Shown here piece by piece: positions 62,475-64,000 of a stretch of 64,000 nt of DNA. This DNA is from Arthrobacter citreus. Lineage in GTDB: Bacteria; Actinomycetota; Actinomycetes; Actinomycetales; Micrococcaceae. Positions within the stretch are counted from its first letter, which is position 1. The number at the start of each line of letters is the position of its first letter. Position numbers and translations under genes: made by a program. A model generated the notes under the pieces. It was not told where the DNA came from. It worked only from the letters and a program-made list of their open reading frames with translations, and made no database searches. The stretch lies in contig NZ_CP151657.1 of NCBI RefSeq assembly GCF_038405225.1, positions 2,604,001-2,668,000 of the forward strand. The letters are read 5' to 3'.

Positions 62475-63557
62475 ATGGCTAGAACATCAGCAGTTCCAGT
62501 TCTAGGAGATCCAGCCATCAAGCATCAGCGCATCACTCAGCGGCGAATCGCGGAGCTCGCGGGAGTCAGCCAGGCAACGGTTTCGTTGGTCCTTAACGGA
62601 AAAGCGGACGACGCCGCGAGCCGGATTCCCGAGGAAACCCGCCGCCGCGTCCTGGAGGTCATCCGGGAAACAACCTATGTGGCGGACCCCGCTGCCCGCC
62701 GCCTTGCCGGAGGAAGCAACAAGATCCTCGGCGTCTTCACCTACGAACCGGCGTTCCCCTCCCAAAGCCAGGACTTCTACACCCCTCTGCTGACCGGCAT
62801 CGAAGCCCAGGCGGAGAGCATCGGCTGCGATCTGCTCATGTTCACCAGCGCCCCGGTCACCGACGGACGCCGCCGGATCTTCCACGAGAACAACCGACTG
62901 CGCCTGGCGGACGGTTGCCTTCTCCTTGGCCTGGAAATGGACGACAACGAATTGTCCCGGCTCGCCGCCAGCGACTTCCCCTTCGTAGCCATCGGCCGCC
63001 GCGAAACCCCCGGCGTTCCCTATGTCGGCGCCGACTACGCCGCCGGCACTGCGGACCTCGTCGCCCAGGCCTTGGAGCAGGGCCATGACCGGTTCTTCCT
63101 GCTGGCCCGGAAGTCCAGCGGTGAATCCGTGACCGACCGCCGGCGTGGTTTCCACGATGCCCTAAGCAACAAGCCCGTCAGCTCCGAAACGCGCATCACC
63201 ACCGGCGCCGACCTCCAGGCCGACTGGGCCGCCATCAAGGCCTTCAACCCGACCGTTCTGTTCATCGAGTATCCGGCCCACGCCACCGCACTGTATGCGC
63301 TGGCCCTGGCCGAGGGCCTACGGGTGCCAGAGGACCTGTCCATGGTGGTGCTCGGCGAATGCTCGGCCCCCAGCGACCCGGACATCGACTTCACCCGGCT
63401 CAGCCCCCCACGCACCGCGCTGGGGTCCACCGCGGTCACCCTGCTGGCCCGCATCATCGCCAGCGACGAAGAACTGCCGGACAGCGAGCTACGCACACTG
63501 CTCGACTGCCCCACCATTCCCGGATCCACCCTCACCAAGGCAAGGCGGAAACCCTAG
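62475..63557 (+). CDS. LacI-family regulator
   Basis: About 360 residues. The helix-turn-helix RRIAELAGVSQATVSLVLNG is near residue 24; NKILGVFTYEPAFPSQSQDF starts the effector domain. The start is unclear: ATG 62475 overlaps the expected -10 region, and TTG 62448 or internal codons are alternatives, so a leaderless or near-leaderless transcript is possible. The stop is followed directly by the FAD oxidoreductase start (TAG-ATG), so both are cotranscribed. Confidence 0.88.
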   Translation: MARTSAVPVLGDPAIKHQRITQRRIAELAGVSQATVSLVLNGKADDAASRIPEETRRRVLEVIRETTYVADPAARRLAGGSNKILGVFTYEPAFPSQSQDFYTPLLTGIEAQAESIGCDLLMFTSAPVTDGRRRIFHENNRLRLADGCLLLGLEMDDNELSRLAASDFPFVAIGRRETPGVPYVGADYAAGTADLVAQALEQGHDRFFLLARKSSGESVTDRRRGFHDALSNKPVSSETRITTGADLQADWAAIKAFNPTVLFIEYPAHATALYALALAEGLRVPEDLSMVVLGECSAPSDPDIDFTRLSPPRTALGSTAVTLLARIIASDEELPDSELRTLLDCPTIPGSTLTKARRKP

Positions 63558-64000
63558 ATGACAGATCTGACATGCGACATTTTGGTTGTCGGCGGCGGAC
63601 TCGGCGGTGTGGCCGCGGCCCTCGCTGCCCTCCGCACCGGCAAAACCGTGGTCCTCACCGAAGAATACGATTGGATCGGCGGGCAGCTGACCAGCCAGGC
63701 CGTGCCACTGGATGAACACACCTGGGTGGAACAGTTCGGCGTCACCGCTTCCTACCGGCAGCTGCGTGTCGGCATCCGCGACTATTACCGCTCCTGGTAT
63801 CCGCTCACCGAGCAGGCCCGGGCCCAGACCCATCTCAATCCCGGTGCCGGGCTGGTCAGCCGGCTTTGTGCCGAACCCCGCGTGGGCGTGGCGGTGCTCG
63901 AGGCCATGCTGGCTCCGTTCCGTGCCAGCGGCCGGCTCACCGTTTTGCAGCCCGTCCGCCCGGTTTCCGCCGTCGTCGACGGTGACGTGGTGCGGAAGGT
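63558..64000 (+). CDS. FAD-dependent oxidoreductase (N-terminal part, runs off the window)
   Basis: The visible 147 residues start MTDLTCDILVVGGGLGGVAA, a Rossmann GxGxxG-type dinucleotide motif (GGGLGG), followed by VVLTEEYDWIGGQLTSQAVP, typical of the FAD_oxidored group (PF12831). It is read directly after the LacI gene. Members oxidise or dehydrogenate sugars or unknown substrates in catabolic operons; the substrate cannot be set from this fragment. Confidence 0.85.
   Translation, partial: MTDLTCDILVVGGGLGGVAAALAALRTGKTVVLTEEYDWIGGQLTSQAVPLDEHTWVEQFGVTASYRQLRVGIRDYYRSWYPLTEQARAQTHLNPGAGLVSRLCAEPRVGVAVLEAMLAPFRASGRLTVLQPVRPVSAVVDGDVVRK

Overview
The window looks like chromosome of a high-GC Gram-positive actinobacterium of the Arthrobacter/Micrococcaceae type. 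GC is about 65-70% over most of its length, LacI-family regulators are abundant (six in 64 kb), sugar ABC importers often lack their own ATPase, surface proteins carry S-layer-homology-like repeats, and an iron-uptake operon has DtxR/IdeR-type boxes. I saw no rRNA, tRNA, CRISPR array, transposase or replication origin. The genus is an inference from gene content and style.

Layout, left half. 1-2.4 kb: L-asparaginase and a polysaccharide-deacetylase-like gene, divergent from a LacI regulator across a perfect inverted-repeat operator. 2.5-6.7 kb: a four-gene siderophore/heme-type iron importer behind two DtxR-like boxes. 6.8-10 kb: a 1089-residue secreted GH3 glycosidase with three N-terminal SLH-like repeats, closed by a strong terminator. 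10.5-17.9 kb: a pentose/hexose module (FGGY kinase, ManA-type isomerase and LacI on one strand, a ribose-type ABC importer on the other) with two mirrored operators between. 17.9-24.5 kb: a LacI-controlled oligosaccharide importer with a GH32/68/43-like five-bladed-propeller glycosidase and a serine beta-lactamase-fold hydrolase. 24.6-27.3 kb: an anchored extracytoplasmic protein interrupted by an in-frame TGA, then a divergent LysR/EamA exporter pair. 27.3-36.5 kb: an ArcD-like antiporter, a LacI-controlled PotABCD-like importer ending in a divergent adenosine-deaminase-family enzyme, and arginine deiminase.

Layout, right half. 36.6-41.3 kb: a small LRV-like protein and an operon of PelG-like flippase, PelF-like glycosyltransferase and a GHL15-like hydrolase. 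41.3-47.5 kb: an AT-richer accessory segment that begins beside a decayed arginine deiminase fragment and carries a GIY-YIG/DUF2075 ATPase, a MazG-like pyrophosphohydrolase and a PLD/DEAD-helicase/DUF3427 protein; this is the best candidate for an under-described, defence-like system. 47.6-53.9 kb: a tightly overlapping operon in which an Fbp-type ABC importer is flanked by three different phosphatase families. 54.4-55.1 kb: a Pro/Gly-rich four-helix membrane protein. 55.2-61.5 kb: an arabinan/arabinoxylan module (LacI, GH51 arabinofuranosidase, ABC importer without ATPase). 61.5-64 kb: two DUF202 membrane proteins, a glyoxalase relic, a LacI regulator with paired operators, and the start of an FAD-dependent oxidoreductase.

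The unifying theme is catabolic modules, each a regulator, a visible operator, an importer and one or two enzymes. Two importers (19-22 kb and 58-61 kb) have no ATPase here and presumably share a MsiK-type ATPase encoded elsewhere. Two unlinked fragments of the arginine deiminase 3' end (27.27 and 41.72 kb), besides the intact gene at 35.2 kb, show that this part of the chromosome has been repeatedly rearranged.
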